Of a stretch of 64,000 nucleotides of DNA, positions 8,691 through 17,575 are shown one piece after another; position 1 is the stretch's first letter, and each line of letters starts with the position of its first letter. A program made the position numbers and the translations under genes. This stretch comes from Streptomyces sp. 3214.6 (GTDB lineage: Bacteria; Actinomycetota; Actinomycetes; Streptomycetales; Streptomycetaceae), in assembly GCF_900129855.1 (NCBI RefSeq), contig NZ_LT670819.1, forward strand, positions 5,084,001 through 5,148,000, given 5' to 3'. Below the pieces are notes generated by a model. The model saw nothing but the letters and a program-made list of their open reading frames with translations, was not told the DNA's origin and ran no database searches.

Positions 8691-9467
8691 TCAGGCCTCG
8701 GTCGTGGTCCGGCGGCGGCCGGCGAGCACGCCGTACGCCACACCGGCGGCGCCGACGACGATGCCGACCACGCCGAGGACCCGGGCGGTCGTGTCACTGC
8801 CGCCGGAGTCGGAGGCTGCCTCGGTCGTCTTCGCGGCGGACGCCTTGGCGTCGGCGGAGGACTCGTCGGAGGCGTCCTCGGCGCTCGTGCCGTGGTGGCC
8901 GCCCTCGGAAGCGGCCGACAGAGCCAGCACCGGGGCCGGGTTCTCCGGCTCCTCCGCGCCGTCCTCCTGGACCTCGATCCACCGCACGACCTCCTTGTTG
9001 GAGTACGTCTGGATCGCCTTGAAGACGAGTTCCTCGGCGTCCTCGGGCAGCGCGCCCACGGAGACCGGGAACTTCTGGAAGTAGCCGGCCTCGATGCCCT
9101 TGCCGGTGGCGGTCCAGGTGATCTTGGAGACGGCCTCGGAGATCTGCTTGCCGTGCACCGTGAGGGGCTTGGCGAGCTTCGCCTTGGTGACCTCGATCTT
9201 CCAGCCGTTGATCGGCTCCGGCATCGCGGAGGCCAGCGGGTGATCGGTCGGGAAGGTGACCTCGAGCTTGGTGGTCGAGGCGTCGTCCCGCTCGTTGGGG
9301 ACCTTGAAGTCGACGACGGCGTAGCCGCCCTTGGCGGCGACGCCCTCGGCGGCGACGCTGACGTGCGCGAAGGCGGGCGCGGACAGGGCGAGAACGGCAC
9401 AGCCGGCGACGGCAGCGGCGGCGGCGACGCGGGAGGTGACGCTGGAGGCGATGCGAGAGGCATTCAT
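8691..9467 (-). CDS. YcnI-like copper-binding protein (DUF1775)
   Basis: 258-residue secreted, C-terminally anchored protein. The signal peptide ends AFA/HVSV, giving an N-terminal His (H35), the feature used by DUF1775 proteins to bind copper. The body contains the family segments VPNERDD and TFPTDHPLASAMPEP. An Ala/Ser/Asp-rich linker and one C-terminal helix ending RRRTTTEA follow. The ATG at 9467 was chosen because the signal peptide begins there. It lies in the copper operon upstream of sco. A cell-surface copper chaperone role is inferred from the family and neighbours. Confidence 0.93.
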   Translation of the reverse strand: MNASRIASSVTSRVAAAAAVAGCAVLALSAPAFAHVSVAAEGVAAKGGYAVVDFKVPNERDDASTTKLEVTFPTDHPLASAMPEPINGWKIEVTKAKLAKPLTVHGKQISEAVSKITWTATGKGIEAGYFQKFPVSVGALPEDAEELVFKAIQTYSNKEVVRWIEVQEDGAEEPENPAPVLALSAASEGGHHGTSAEDASDESSADAKASAAKTTEAASDSGGSDTTARVLGVVGIVVGAAGVAYGVLAGRRRTTTEA

Positions 9468-9594
9468 GACAGGGAGCACTCCACTCTGAGTGAATCTGCG
9501 GGTGAGGAGAGGCGCGCACTCGGTGGTGTGCACGCGCGCGTGCCGCACGACGGCGGCCGCCCCCCCCGTGTGGTGGAGTGCTGGTCGTGTCGCG

Positions 9595-10509
9595 TCAGGC
9601 AGCGAGGACGAGAACGGATACGGCCGGCGGTCCTCGTCTGATCACCGAGTGCTGAAGCGCGACGGTGCGGGGCGCGGATGGCGCGAGCAGGGCGGGGTGC
9701 GGGACGCGTGGCCTTGCGCCGGGCAGGCCGGGCAGACCCGCGAGCAGGGCGCGCACCAGCGCGAGCGCCCCGCGCAGGGACCGTACGAGCGCTCCCTCGG
9801 CGACGCCGTGGGCCGACAGCGCGAGCAGTCGCAGCAGGGCCGTGTCGCCGCGCCGCAGCAGCCATCCGGCGGCGACCGCCGCCAGGAGGTGGCCGAGCAG
9901 CATGGGCACGGACGGCAGCAGGGACATCGACGACCCGGCGGTGGACAGGGCGTCCGCCGGATGGTGCGCGGAGCCCATCCCGCTCATGCCGACCGTCCCG
10001 CGCATGCCGCCGGTCCCGGTCATGCCCCGCATCCCGCTCATGTCCGTCCCGGCGCCGCTGCCGGCGCCCTGGGGACGGTAGAGCCGCGCGTCGACGAGCA
10101 GCTTCTGTGCCTGGGCGGGGCTGATCGCCGCGGCCGAGGCCCCGCACACCAGCCGTGCCGCGCGTTCGACGAGCGTGGCGTCGGACGCGGACAGCGCGCC
10201 GGAGCCGACGGTGGTGGTGGCGGTCGTGGCGGCGGCGGTGTGCTGACCGAGGCCGAAGAGCGTGTGCAGCACGGTCTGTCCGAGCGCGAGGAGCGCCGCG
10301 ATGCCGGGCAGCGAGCGCGTGCGTCCGGCGAGCGGCAGCACGACCGCGAGGGCGCCCAGGAATCCCGCGCCCAGCGTCCACGGCGGAAGGGTGGCGCAGG
10401 AGGCCATGGTGTGCCCGGCCGCGGCCAGCACGACGCAGACCGCGGCGAACACCGCGGCCCGCAGCAGCCGTAGATCGCGTCCGGAGCGCTCACCGTGGGG
10501 GGCAGTCAT
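9595..10509 (-). CDS. Hydrophobic membrane protein, first gene of the copper locus
   Basis: 304 residues with about five predicted membrane helices (about 15-33, 43-60, 67-85, and two near 200-250). A central Gly/Met/Ser-rich loop (about 145-175, repeated GMRG/GMSGMG) has many methionines that could bind Cu(I). I do not recognise a named family, but similar proteins are common beside YcnI/Sco genes in Streptomyces. It starts at ATG 10509, 242 bp from the divergent HATPase gene, so the operon promoter is probably in 10510-10751. A copper-linked function is inferred only from the Met-rich loop and the locus. Confidence 0.8.
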   Translation of the reverse strand: MTAPHGERSGRDLRLLRAAVFAAVCVVLAAAGHTMASCATLPPWTLGAGFLGALAVVLPLAGRTRSLPGIAALLALGQTVLHTLFGLGQHTAAATTATTTVGSGALSASDATLVERAARLVCGASAAAISPAQAQKLLVDARLYRPQGAGSGAGTDMSGMRGMTGTGGMRGTVGMSGMGSAHHPADALSTAGSSMSLLPSVPMLLGHLLAAVAAGWLLRRGDTALLRLLALSAHGVAEGALVRSLRGALALVRALLAGLPGLPGARPRVPHPALLAPSAPRTVALQHSVIRRGPPAVSVLVLAA

Positions 10510-10751
10510 GGCGGGCTCATCATCGCACTGGCCTTACCGCGCCCATACGGCAGGTCCACAAGGTTCCTACGATATGGAAGATCACCTTCTGGTTCCGACT
10601 GGTGTGACTGGTGCTGTTGGTTCCCACATACACCGATTCCTGGTTTGCGTGCATCCCCCATATGGGCGGCATCACGCGGAAATCGCGCTTACATACGGCG
10701 CTGGGCGGCAATACGTATCGGTATGTCGAGCCGCAGCCAGGAGGCTGGAGC
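10510..10751. promoter_or_regulatory. Divergent promoter region, copper operon / HATPase gene
   Basis: 242 bp between divergent genes, more AT-rich than its surroundings. It contains the 10-bp palindrome CCCATATGGG at 10657-10666 and a GGAGGCTGGAGC ribosome-binding stretch just before the plus-strand ATG at 10752. I could not identify a confident CsoR or CopY-type copper operator. Confidence 0.45.
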
Positions 10752-11207
10752 ATGAGCATCTGGTGGTCACTCCATCTCCGGCGCGAAGCCGCGAGCGTTC
10801 CGCTCGCCCGCCGTCTGCTGATCGGCACCATGGAGACGGCAGGCGTCGATCCCGACGTCAGTTACGACCTGTCCGTCGCCCTGAGCGAAGCCTGCGCCAA
10901 CGCAGTCGAGCACGGTGGGGACACCGCGCACGGCGGCTGCTCGGAGGCGTACCGCGTCACCGCGTACCTCGACGGTGAGAAGTGCCGCATCGAGGTCGCC
11001 GACTCGGGCCCGGGGTTCACGGGCGGGAGCCCCGCACCTGCCCCGGTCCGCACCAACACCGACGCCGAGCAGGGCCGCGGCCTCTACCTCATCCAGGAAC
11101 TCGCCGACCACGTCCACATCGGCAACAAGCCGGGGCTCAGCGGCGCGGTGGTGAGCTTCGACAAAATCCTCAAGTGGCGCAAGGACGCGCCCCTCATCGC
11201 CGTCTGA
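10752..11207 (+). CDS. RsbW-like ATP-binding protein (anti-sigma type HATPase_c)
   Basis: 151 residues, a stand-alone GHKL ATPase domain of the kind used as anti-sigma factor kinases or phosphatase partners in Streptomyces. The N box is SEACANAVEHG, the G1 box EVADSGPGF and the G2 box GRGLYLIQEL. The ATG at 10752 follows a good ribosome-binding site. No anti-anti-sigma factor is adjacent. Its target sigma factor or switch protein is unknown. A second such protein lies at 20901-21539. Confidence 0.9.
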   Translation: MSIWWSLHLRREAASVPLARRLLIGTMETAGVDPDVSYDLSVALSEACANAVEHGGDTAHGGCSEAYRVTAYLDGEKCRIEVADSGPGFTGGSPAPAPVRTNTDAEQGRGLYLIQELADHVHIGNKPGLSGAVVSFDKILKWRKDAPLIAV

Positions 11208-11578
11208 GCGTCTGTCACCTCAGCGTGATGACCACCCTCCAGGACACCGAACTCCTGCACACCGCAGGCCTCCTGGCAGGCACCCTGTTCGTCGACACCC
11301 TGCCGACCACCGCACCGACCCGGGCAGCCCGAGACCGACGCGACGGTCGCCGAGCGTGCGCGGGCCCCGTGCCGGGAACTTGAGGCCGACGCAGACCGGT
11401 CTCCCCTGCGCGAGCCACCCGACGCTGACAAGACCCGTCCCGTGGCCGCCGCCAGCCGTCGCCAGCCGTCGCCAGCCGTCGCCAGCCGCCGCCAGCCGAC
11501 CGGCGCGGCCGCCAGCGCGCCCGCCGCCCCACGCCTGCCTGCAACCCGCCCGCCTGCCCGCCCGCGTCCCTGCTGCCG
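11208..11578. other. Gene-poor interval with a 10-bp tandem repeat
   Basis: 371 bp between two convergent genes. A 51-codon frame at 11229-11383 begins MTTLQDTELLHTAG but has no family resemblance and a poor ribosome-binding site, so I do not call it. The middle carries a 5-copy tandem repeat. Nothing else was recognised. Confidence 0.6.
11451..11500. repeat. Five copies of a 10-bp tandem repeat
   Basis: Unit GCCAGCCGTC: three perfect copies at 11451-11480, then GCCAGCCGCC and GCCAGCCGAC. It lies in non-coding DNA just downstream of the MFS gene stop. Confidence 0.85.
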
Positions 11579-12811
11579 TCAACTCGCCGGTATCAGTCGG
11601 GTTTCCGGCGTCTGCTGTCGCTCCCGGCTTGTCGCTGCCCTTCGGGCCGCTGGGCCCATTGCGTGCGATGCCGCGATCATGGCCGCGCCCAGGAGCAGCC
11701 AGCCGGGTGTGCCCCACTCGATGAGCAGCCAGGTCAGGGCCAGCGGGCCGAGGGTGCGGGCCACGGTGACGCCGGTGCCGAACAGACCCTGATACTCACC
11801 GACCCGGTCGGCCGGGGCGAGGTCGAAGGAGAGCTGCCAGGAGCCCGCCGACTGGGCCATCTCCGCCGCCACTTGAAGCACCGCCCCCAGCACCAGCGCG
11901 CCCGCCGCCATCCAGGGTGAGGCGCCCGCCGACAGCGCGAACACCGCGCACGCGGCGCACATCACCCAACCCGAGCGCCGCACCGCGCGCGTGGCGCTCG
12001 CGAGTCCGGTCACACCGCGCGCCGCCCGTACCTGGAACGCCGTCACCGCGGCGGTGTTGAGCACGAACAGGGCGGAGACAAGCCAGGCGGGCGCCGCGGT
12101 CCGCTCGGTGATCCACAGCGGCAGCACCAGGCTGAGCAGGGGCAGCCGCAGCAGCAGGACCGTGTTGAGGAGCGCCACCAGCGCATACGGCCGGTCCCGC
12201 AGCACCCCCAGGCCGTTCCCGCGCGGGCGCCCTGCGCGGGACGCGAGCCGGGGCAGTCCGACGAGCAGCAGCGAGCACACCAGGAAGCTCACCGCGTCGA
12301 CCACGAACACGCCCAGATACGCTGCCCGCGTCCCAGCGTGCAGTGCGAGTCCGCCGAGCCCGGCGCCTACCGCCAGACCCGCGTTCAGCGTCGCCTGGAG
12401 GCGTGCGAGCAGCCGCGTCCGCTCCCCGGCGGGCACCAGGCCGGCCAGCAGCGCCTGCCGCGCCGCCGCGAGCCCCGACTGCGCGGCCGCGTATCCGCAT
12501 GCCACGAGGACGAACGGCACGAAACCGCGCACCAGGGTGAACGACGCCACCGCGAGCCCTGTCGCCAGCGCCAGCAGCACCCCCGTACCGCGCGCCCCGC
12601 GCCGGTCGGCCAGTCGCCCCAGCGGCACCCCCGCGAGCGAACCGACCGCCCACCCGACGGTCAGCCCGAGCCCCACGCGCGCGGGGGCGAGTCCGATCAC
12701 CTGGGTGAAGTAGAGGGCCGACGTCGTGTAGTACGCGCCGTCCCCGACCGAGTTGCTCAACTGGGCGAGGGCGAGCAGGCGTTGCGGGGAACTCTTCGTA
12801 CTCTTCGTCAT
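11579..12811 (-). CDS. MFS transporter
   Basis: 410 residues with about 12 predicted membrane helices. The loop 2-3 signature is GRLADRRGARG (about residues 65-75). The start at ATG 12811 gives MTKSTKSSPQRLLALAQL. It is probably a drug or metabolite exporter; the substrate cannot be read from the sequence. It lies 143 bp downstream of a MocR-type regulator on the same strand, which may control it. Confidence 0.88.
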   Translation of the reverse strand: MTKSTKSSPQRLLALAQLSNSVGDGAYYTTSALYFTQVIGLAPARVGLGLTVGWAVGSLAGVPLGRLADRRGARGTGVLLALATGLAVASFTLVRGFVPFVLVACGYAAAQSGLAAARQALLAGLVPAGERTRLLARLQATLNAGLAVGAGLGGLALHAGTRAAYLGVFVVDAVSFLVCSLLLVGLPRLASRAGRPRGNGLGVLRDRPYALVALLNTVLLLRLPLLSLVLPLWITERTAAPAWLVSALFVLNTAAVTAFQVRAARGVTGLASATRAVRRSGWVMCAACAVFALSAGASPWMAAGALVLGAVLQVAAEMAQSAGSWQLSFDLAPADRVGEYQGLFGTGVTVARTLGPLALTWLLIEWGTPGWLLLGAAMIAASHAMGPAARRAATSRERQQTPETRLIPAS

Positions 12812-12867
12812 ACGGACGACGTTAGAAGCGCAGTGGGCCCCTCAACAGCGCCAATCCCCCACCATAT

Positions 12868-12938
12868 GACTGGCCCAATGAGCCCAATGAGCCCGACGAG
12901 CCCGACGAGCCCGACGAGCCCGATGAGCCCGATCAGTC
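12868..12938. repeat. 9-bp tandem repeat (GAGCCCGAC-type)
   Basis: Repeats of GAGCCCAAT, GAGCCCGAC and GAGCCCGAT, about seven units, in the gap between the MFS gene and the MocR gene. It is non-coding and probably hypervariable. Confidence 0.75.
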
Positions 12939-12954
12939 CGGCCGGTGCACACCG

Positions 12955-14295
12955 TCAGCTGCCGTCCAGCACCCTCGCCAGCGCCTCCAACGCCTGCGGA
13001 TACACCCGCTCCCGGGGCGTCCCGTACCCGATCACGAGCCCTTGGAGGCGGTCGCCGGACGGCTCGTGCCAGTGCTCGCCGAGTCGGCCCACGGCCAGGC
13101 CCGTCGCGGCCGCGCGGGCCAGCACCTCCGCCTCGTCGCCGACCTCCACCAGCGCGTGCAGCCCGGCCGCGATCCCGCGTACGCCCCGGCGCGCACCGAG
13201 CCGGTCGAGGAGCAGGTCTCGGCGCCGCCGATAGCGCAGTCGGCAGGCGCGCACGTGGCGGTCGTAGGCGTGGCTGTCGATCAGTTCGGCGAGGGCGAGC
13301 TGGCCGATGGTCTCGGTGTGGTGGTCGCTGTGCAGCTTTACGTCGGCGACCGTGTCGACCAGGTGCGGCGGCAGCACCATCCAGCCCAGCCGCAGCGCCG
13401 GCCCGAGGGTCTTGGAGGCGGTGCCCAGATAGACGACCTGCCCCGGCGCCATGCCCTGGAGCGCGCCGACGGGTTGACGGTCGTAGCGGAACTCGCCGTC
13501 GTAGTCGTCCTCGACGATCAGTGCGCTACGCGCGCGTGCCCACTCCGTCAGCGCCCGCCGCCGCCCGGGGTGCAGCGTCACGCCGGTCGGGTATTGGTGG
13601 GCCGGTGTGACGACCACGGCCGCCACGTCGCCCAGTTCCCCGACCCGCACCCCCCGCTCGTCGACCGGTGCCGGCGTCACGCGCCCGCCGCCCCGCCGTA
13701 CGACCTCGCGGTGGAAGGGCAGCCCAGGGTCCTCCATCGCGACCCGGGCGCCGTCCAGCACGCGGGTGAGGAGCGCCAGGCCCTGCACGTACCCGGAGGT
13801 GATCACGATCCGCTCCGGCGGCGCGATGACACCCCGCGCCCGCCCCAGGTACCCCGACAGCGCGGTGCGCAGCTCGATACGGCCGCGCGGGTCGCCGTAG
13901 TCGTACGCCAGTGAGGGCGCCGTCGCGATGGCGCGGCGCAGCGCGCGCAGCCAGGCCGCGGCCGGGAACGCCCCGACGTCCGGGCTGCCGGGCCGCAGGT
14001 CGAAACGTGGCGCACGCGCGCGTGCGGCGGCCTCCGGCGGTTCGGCGGCGACGGGGGGCAGCGGCGCGACCTGTGTGCCGGACCCCTGGCGGGCGGTGAG
14101 GTAGCCCTCGGCGACGAGCTGGTCGTAGGCCGCCTTGACCGTGTTTCGTGAGATCCCGAGCTCGCCCGCGAGCCGGCGCGTCGCGGGCAGCCGCGTTCCG
14201 GGCGCCAGCCGCCCGTCCCGCACGGCGTCGCGCAGGGCCCGCTCGAGCCCGGCCCGCCGCCCTTCGCCGGGATCCGCTTCCACATGCAGGTCCAC
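12955..14295 (-). CDS. MocR/PdxR-family regulator (GntR HTH plus aminotransferase-like domain)
   Basis: 446 residues. The N-terminal winged helix (about 10-75) contains LGISRNTVKAAYDQLVAEGYL and RQGSGTQV. An Ala/Arg-rich linker (75-110) holds one copy of the CACGCGCGCGTG palindrome. A fold-type I aminotransferase domain follows, with TASKTLGPALRLGW (the PLP-binding Lys in SKT) and VEDDYDGEFRYD. The GTG at 14295 gives VDLHVEADPGEG, a common MocR start; longer in-frame starts are possible. Such proteins control PLP, GABA or transport genes in response to PLP or amines. The downstream MFS gene is a candidate target. Confidence 0.9.
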   Translation of the reverse strand: MDLHVEADPGEGRRAGLERALRDAVRDGRLAPGTRLPATRRLAGELGISRNTVKAAYDQLVAEGYLTARQGSGTQVAPLPPVAAEPPEAAARARAPRFDLRPGSPDVGAFPAAAWLRALRRAIATAPSLAYDYGDPRGRIELRTALSGYLGRARGVIAPPERIVITSGYVQGLALLTRVLDGARVAMEDPGLPFHREVVRRGGGRVTPAPVDERGVRVGELGDVAAVVVTPAHQYPTGVTLHPGRRRALTEWARARSALIVEDDYDGEFRYDRQPVGALQGMAPGQVVYLGTASKTLGPALRLGWMVLPPHLVDTVADVKLHSDHHTETIGQLALAELIDSHAYDRHVRACRLRYRRRRDLLLDRLGARRGVRGIAAGLHALVEVGDEAEVLARAAATGLAVGRLGEHWHEPSGDRLQGLVIGYGTPRERVYPQALEALARVLDGS

Positions 14296-14393
14296 ACCAG
14301 CCCCCCGCGCCCCGTAGACCGCCCCGCTGGACCGCCCCGCTGGACCGCAATGTGGCCGGGCACCCCCTCGGGTACCCGGCCATCGATCCGCCG

Positions 14394-15860
14394 TCAGCCG
14401 TTCAGCGCGGCCATCCAGCTCTCGACCTCGTCCGACTGCCGAGGCAGCGCAGCGCTGAGGTTCCGGTTGCCGTCCTCCGTGACGAGGATGTCGTCCTCGA
14501 TGCGGACGCCGATCCCCCGGTACTCCTGCGGCACCGTCAGGTCGTCGGCCTGGAAGTACAGCCCCGGCTCGACCGTCAGCACCATGCCGGGCTCCAGCGT
14601 GCCGTCGACGTACGACTCCACGCGCGCGGCGGCGCAGTCGTGGACGTCCATGCCGAGCATGTGACCGGTGCCGTGCAGCGTCCAGCGGCGCTGCAGGCCG
14701 AGCTCCAGGACCCGCTCGACGGGGCCCTCGACGAGTCCCCACTCGACGAGCCGCTCGGCCAGCACGCGCTGCGCCGCGTCATGGAAGTCGCGGTACTTGC
14801 CGCCCGGCCGGACGGCCGCGATACCGGCCTCCTGGGCGTCGTACACCGCGTCGTAGATCTTCTTCTGGATCTCGGTGAACCGCCCGTTGACGGGCAGCGT
14901 CCGCGTGACGTCCGCCGTGTAGTACGTGTGCGTCTCGACGCCCGCGTCCAGCAGCAGCAGGTCGCCGGAGCGGACCGGGCCGTCGTTGCGCACCCAGTGC
15001 AGCGTGCAGGCGTGCGGTCCGGCGGCGGCGATGGTGCCGTAGCCGACGTCGTTGCCCTCCACGCGCGCGCGGAGGAAGAACGTGCCCTCGATGTAGCGCT
15101 CGGAGGTCGCCTCCGCCTTGTCGAGGACCTTGACCACGTCCTCGAAGCCGCGGACCGTCGAGTCGACGGCCTTCTGCAGTTCGCCGATCTCGAAGTCGTC
15201 CTTGACCAGGCGGGCCTCGGAGAGGAAGACGCGCAGCTCCTCGTCGCGCTCGGCGGTGACCTTGTCGGTCAGGGCCGCCTCGATCCCGGCGTCGTACCCG
15301 CGTACGACCCGCACCGGACCGGTCGCCTCGCGCAGCGTGTCCGCCAGCTCGCGCACATCGGAGGCGGGGATGCCGTGCAGCTGCTCCGCCTCGGTGAGCG
15401 AGTGCCGGCGGCCGACCCACAGTTCGCCCTGGCCGGACAGCCAGAACTCGCCGTTCTCCCGGTCGGAGCGCGGCAGAAGGTAGATCGTGGCCCGGTGGCC
15501 GTCGGCGACCGGCTCCAGGACGAGCACGCCGTCCTCGGTCTGGTTGCCGGTGAGGTACGCGTACTCGACGGACGCCCGGAAGGCGTACTCCGTGTCGTTC
15601 GAGCGGGTCTTCAGGTTGCCCGCGGGGATCACCAGGCGCTCGCCCGGGAAGCGCGCGGAGAGCGCGGCGCGGCGGGCGGCCGTCTCGGCGGCCTGGGCGA
15701 TCGGCTGCAGGTCGTGCAGCTCCGTGTCGGCCCAGCCGGACTTCATGCTCTCGGCCAGCTCGTCGGACACGCCCGGGTACAGGCCGTTCTTCCGCTGCTT
15801 GATGGGCTCCTCAGACTCAACTTCCGGGGTCTCCGGGGTGAGCTCCTCCGCCACGGTCAT
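14394..15860 (-). CDS. pepP: Xaa-Pro aminopeptidase (M24B)
   Basis: 488-residue cytosolic metallopeptidase that removes N-terminal residues before proline. An N-terminal AMP_N domain (about 40-200) is followed by the pita-bread catalytic domain. Predicted metal ligands are the Asp in LLLDAGVETH, the Asp in YYTADVTRT, the His in HGTGHMLGMDVHD, the Glu in TVEPGLYF and the Glu in GVRIEDDILV. The ATG at 15860 follows AGGAGGATGACC, a strong ribosome-binding site. An unusual 21-bp triple repeat lies in its leader. Confidence 0.96.
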   Translation of the reverse strand: MTVAEELTPETPEVESEEPIKQRKNGLYPGVSDELAESMKSGWADTELHDLQPIAQAAETAARRAALSARFPGERLVIPAGNLKTRSNDTEYAFRASVEYAYLTGNQTEDGVLVLEPVADGHRATIYLLPRSDRENGEFWLSGQGELWVGRRHSLTEAEQLHGIPASDVRELADTLREATGPVRVVRGYDAGIEAALTDKVTAERDEELRVFLSEARLVKDDFEIGELQKAVDSTVRGFEDVVKVLDKAEATSERYIEGTFFLRARVEGNDVGYGTIAAAGPHACTLHWVRNDGPVRSGDLLLLDAGVETHTYYTADVTRTLPVNGRFTEIQKKIYDAVYDAQEAGIAAVRPGGKYRDFHDAAQRVLAERLVEWGLVEGPVERVLELGLQRRWTLHGTGHMLGMDVHDCAAARVESYVDGTLEPGMVLTVEPGLYFQADDLTVPQEYRGIGVRIEDDILVTEDGNRNLSAALPRQSDEVESWMAALNG

Positions 15861-15926
15861 CCTCCTAGATACGGCACTGGACCCCCTCCATCGTACGGTC
15901 GTACGTAAGGGGGCCCAGGCGAGAAG

Positions 15927-15989
15927 GACCTGTTACCGCACCTGTCGGACCTGTTACCGCACCTGTCGGACCTGTTACCGCACCTGTCA
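15927..15989 (-). repeat. Three copies of a 21-bp repeat upstream of pepP
   Basis: Units at 15927-15947, 15948-15968 and 15969-15989 (last base differs). On the pepP sense strand each contains the 15-mer AGGTGCGGTAACAGG. The same 15-mer occurs once more, just upstream of the start of the 1607-residue gene at 49049. The spacing of 21 bp is two helical turns, which suits side-by-side protein binding. Confidence 0.85.
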
Positions 15990-16039
15990 CCGCATCTCTC
16001 GCCCGCAGCCACCGGCAGGTTGCACGCTGTCACCGGCGC

Positions 16040-17575
16040 CTACTCGAAGCGGGCCGCCAGCAGGACCACGTCCTCGTCGCTGTCCTGCTCGGCGAGCCCG
16101 TCCGGCAGGACCGTGCGCAGCACGTGGTCGGCGATCGCGCCCGGGTCGCGCCGCAACGGCTTGGGCACCCCGGCGGCGGCCGCGTGCAGCCGGGCGAAGG
16201 CGCGGTCGACGGGGTCGCCGGTACGGTGCAGCAGGCCGTCGGTGTAGAACAGCACCGTCTCGCCGGACTCGGCCTCCAGCTCCACGCTCGGCGCCTCCCA
16301 GCAGGCCAGCATGCCCAGCGGCGCGGAGACGGAGGTCTCGGCGAACTCCGTGCGCCGCTCGCCGACCAGCAGCGGCGGGCAGTGCCCGGCGCCGGCCAGG
16401 GTGATCTTGCGCAGGGCGGGTTCGCAGTAGGCGAACAGGGCGGTGGCGGAACGGGCCGGCTCGGTCAGCCGCAGCAGCAGCTCCAGGTCGGACAGGACCG
16501 CGACCGGATCCTCGCCCTCCATCACGGCGTACGCCCGCAGGGAGGCGCGCAGCCGGCCCATCGCGGCGACGGCGCTCGGCCCGGACCCGGTGACGGACCC
16601 CACCGCGAGGCCCAGCGCGGCGTCCGGCAGCGGCAGCGCGTCGTACCAGTCGCCGCCCCCGCGAGGGCCGGTGCGGTGCCGGGCGGCGAGCTGGACGCCG
16701 GGCACCCGCGGCAGGCGGGAGGGCAGCAGCTCCTCGGCCATCGTCTTCATGCACGCGCGCGTGCGCTCGACCTCCAGCAACCGGGCCAGGTGCTCGACGG
16801 CGTGGCGGACGTACAGGCCGACCAGGTGGCGCTGGCGCTCGCCCGGCTCGGCGGGCTCGTCGTAGAGCCATACGGCCGCGCCGAGGCGGCCCGGCGCGCC
16901 CTCCGCCTGCAGGGGCAGCGCGTAGCTGGCGGCGTAGCCGAGGCGGGCGGCCACCTCGCGATGGCGGGGGTCCAGGCCGGCCTCGGCGAACAGGTCGGGT
17001 TCGGCGATCTCGCCCTCGCCGCCGGGCAGCCCGTCGAGGATCCGCCCGAACGACAGGGCGCTGCGCGGGACGGTCTCGATGTGGCCGAGGTCGGCGCGGC
17101 CGAGGCCCAGGCCGATGGTGGTCTCCGGTCCGAGCCGGTCGGCGGGCTCCAGGACGACGAGTCCGCGCCGGGCGCCCACCAGGGCGGCTCCGGCGTGCAG
17201 CAACTCCGTCAGGGACGCCGACAGCGTGTCCGTGCGGGCGAGACGTTCGGTGAGCTCATGGAGGGTCGTGAGGTCCGAGACCCAGCCGGCGAGCCGGTCG
17301 GTCAGGAGGGCGGCCGGCACGGGGGAGCCGGTGGGGAGGGGGGTGGCCGAGGGGACCGTCGGGGACCCCGGGGTCACTGGCGCGGGCGCGACAGTGTGTG
17401 CGGGCGAGGGAACCGTTGAATCGATTCCAGCCACTTTCGGAGGGTGAGGGGCGTTCATGGCGTCCGGCTCTCGGACCGGAGCATATTGCTCAAAAGCATC
17501 GCAAACCCCCATGTCATTCTGCGCCGCTAGCGGTGTCTCCACATGTACACGCACTCGTGAGGGGATGTCCAGCAT
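16040..17575 (-). CDS. GAF / SpoIIE-type PP2C phosphatase-like regulator
   Basis: 511 residues if it starts at ATG 17575 (MLDIPSRVRVHVET); an ATG at 17458 (MNAPHPPKV) gives 472. I prefer the longer form because the extra segment reads as a coherent coding sequence. A Pro/Thr/Val-rich region leads to a GAF-like domain (about 100-260) and a SpoIIE/PP2C domain (about 290-510) with GGGDWYDALPL and a DEDVVLL ending. The motif normally written GDVxGxG is GSVTGSG, so one metal-binding Asp is replaced by Ser. Such proteins dephosphorylate anti-anti-sigma factors; activity here is uncertain. Confidence 0.85.
   Translation of the reverse strand: MLDIPSRVRVHVETPLAAQNDMGVCDAFEQYAPVREPDAMNAPHPPKVAGIDSTVPSPAHTVAPAPVTPGSPTVPSATPLPTGSPVPAALLTDRLAGWVSDLTTLHELTERLARTDTLSASLTELLHAGAALVGARRGLVVLEPADRLGPETTIGLGLGRADLGHIETVPRSALSFGRILDGLPGGEGEIAEPDLFAEAGLDPRHREVAARLGYAASYALPLQAEGAPGRLGAAVWLYDEPAEPGERQRHLVGLYVRHAVEHLARLLEVERTRACMKTMAEELLPSRLPRVPGVQLAARHRTGPRGGGDWYDALPLPDAALGLAVGSVTGSGPSAVAAMGRLRASLRAYAVMEGEDPVAVLSDLELLLRLTEPARSATALFAYCEPALRKITLAGAGHCPPLLVGERRTEFAETSVSAPLGMLACWEAPSVELEAESGETVLFYTDGLLHRTGDPVDRAFARLHAAAAGVPKPLRRDPGAIADHVLRTVLPDGLAEQDSDEDVVLLAARFE

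Noticed and set aside
11229..11383. 51-codon frame MTTLQDTELLHTAG
   Set aside because: No family resemblance, weak ribosome-binding site, random-looking C-terminus.
11451..15989. CRISPR-like arrays (the 10-, 9- and 21-bp repeats)
   Set aside because: Units are contiguous without spacers and far shorter than CRISPR repeats; no cas genes.
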